Assembly (NCBI GenBank): GCA_014584345.1
Contig: JACTNB010000008.1
Location: forward strand, 160,001-214,289
Direction: 5' to 3'
DNA from: Planctomycetota bacterium
GTDB lineage: Bacteria > Planctomycetota > Planctomycetia > Planctomycetales > Planctomycetaceae
DNA: 54,289 bases
In this document: piece by piece, positions 53,879-54,289 of the stretch
How positions within the stretch are numbered: the first letter of the stretch is position 1
Layout: each line of letters begins with the position of its first letter
The notes under the pieces: model-generated
Told to the model about the DNA's origin: nothing
The model's input: only the letters and a program-made list of their open reading frames with translations
Databases searched by the model: none
Made by a program: the position numbers and the translations under genes

Positions 53879-54098
53879 GGGACAGCCAACGAGATTGGCA
53901 TGTGGCCTTATGACAAAGATTCTCCGCAGACTTTTCCTGTCTTAAGAGATGATTACGGGGAAGCCTATGGGGGCACCAGCCATGAATGACAATTTCAGGC
54001 AGGCCGCCCTGCATTTCTAAGCAATTAAATACTCTGCTCGTATCGGAAGAAATCGTGCGAAGCAAGCCCTGTGAATGCTCTTTTCAAGGGAGTCGTCA

Positions 54099-54289
54099 AT
54101 GATACTTACTGCTCTGGGATTTTTCGATTTCCTGATCATCGCCGTATTGATAATGTTGTTTGCCGGTGGCACGACGATTACCTCAAGGCAGGTGGCACCG
54201 GTTGACGCGGTAGCGGCTACCGGTGTGGCCATGCCACAAGAGGTTTCCTTGAAGGGGTGGCAATTGCGTGAAGTTCGCCTTGAAGGCGG
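54099..54289 (+). CDS. Start of a small membrane-anchored protein, cut by the window edge
   Basis: An ATG at 54099 is preceded by CAAGGGA and opens a frame that stays open for 63 codons to the right edge. It begins MILTALGFFDFLIIAVLIML, a single membrane segment, followed by FAGGTTITSRQVAP and a polar stretch ending KGWQLREVRLEG. Sec-type anchor; no family recognised. The ribosome site and hydrophobic segment make it likely to be real, but the function is unknown. Confidence 0.6.
   Translation, partial: MILTALGFFDFLIIAVLIMLFAGGTTITSRQVAPVDAVAATGVAMPQEVSLKGWQLREVRLEG

Noticed and set aside
53623..53884. GGACA on both sides of repeat copy C as a target-site duplication
   Set aside because: Five bases can match by chance, the right match lies one base beyond the assumed end, and copies A and B show no duplication.
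1..54289. tRNA, rRNA, CRISPR array or riboswitch
   Set aside because: I read the intergenic regions for cloverleaf elements, conserved rRNA blocks, evenly spaced repeats and known riboswitch cores and saw none, though a covariance search would be more sensitive.

Overview
The window reads as ordinary chromosome of a Planctomycetota bacterium. The DNA is GC-rich, and it carries the exported protein families that mark this phylum: two DUF1501 proteins, one PSCyt1-DUF1549-DUF1553 protein, four proteins with the single-haem C-terminal module of the PVC group, PQQ-like beta-propellers and many Tat or Sec signal peptides. I see no rRNA, tRNA, CRISPR array, prophage or transposase. Genes lie in short runs on both strands.

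Layout. 1-2.8 kb (minus): a PQQ-like propeller protein cut by the left edge, repeat copy A, and a ceramidase-like exported protein. 3.1-8.8 kb (plus): a second PQQ-like propeller, an S1/P1 nuclease or zinc phospholipase C-like protein with an NPCBM-like tail, and a DUF1501 protein. 9.0-17.6 kb (minus): a CocE-type hydrolase, a lysine 2,3-aminomutase/YkgJ pair, a MarR/TSUP-exporter pair, a dihaem cytochrome and an HNH protein. 17.9-20.2 kb (plus): a crotonase without the usual glutamates, a phosphate acyltransferase and an overlapping HIT protein. 20.2-24.1 kb (minus): dihydroorotase followed by an orphan solute-binding-like protein. 24.2-31.2 kb: two converging haem proteins, a small coiled-coil protein and a 982-residue exported protein. 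31.3-39.4 kb (minus): a large haem/HEAT dehydrogenase-like protein, repeat copy B and the helicase Lhr. 39.8-49.0 kb (plus): the DUF1549/DUF1553 protein, a DUF1501 protein, another haem/HEAT dehydrogenase-like protein and a Nudix hydrolase. 49.1-53.5 kb: a divergent pair of Tat substrates (dimethylformamidase-beta-like and PhoD-like). The right end holds repeat copy C and the start of a small membrane protein.

How it fits together. Most of the coding capacity goes to cell-envelope proteins that should bind haem c or carry out hydrolysis outside the cytoplasm. Central metabolism is represented only by pyrC and possibly the crotonase/acyltransferase pair. The most unusual element is a three-copy, roughly 251-256 bp dispersed repeat. 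It has degenerate terminal inverted repeats, a 27-bp internal inverted repeat and an exactly 85-nt spacer in every copy. The stem carries a G-C pair in one copy, the swapped C-G pair in another and a mismatch in the third, which points to a non-autonomous mobile or structured element rather than a gene.
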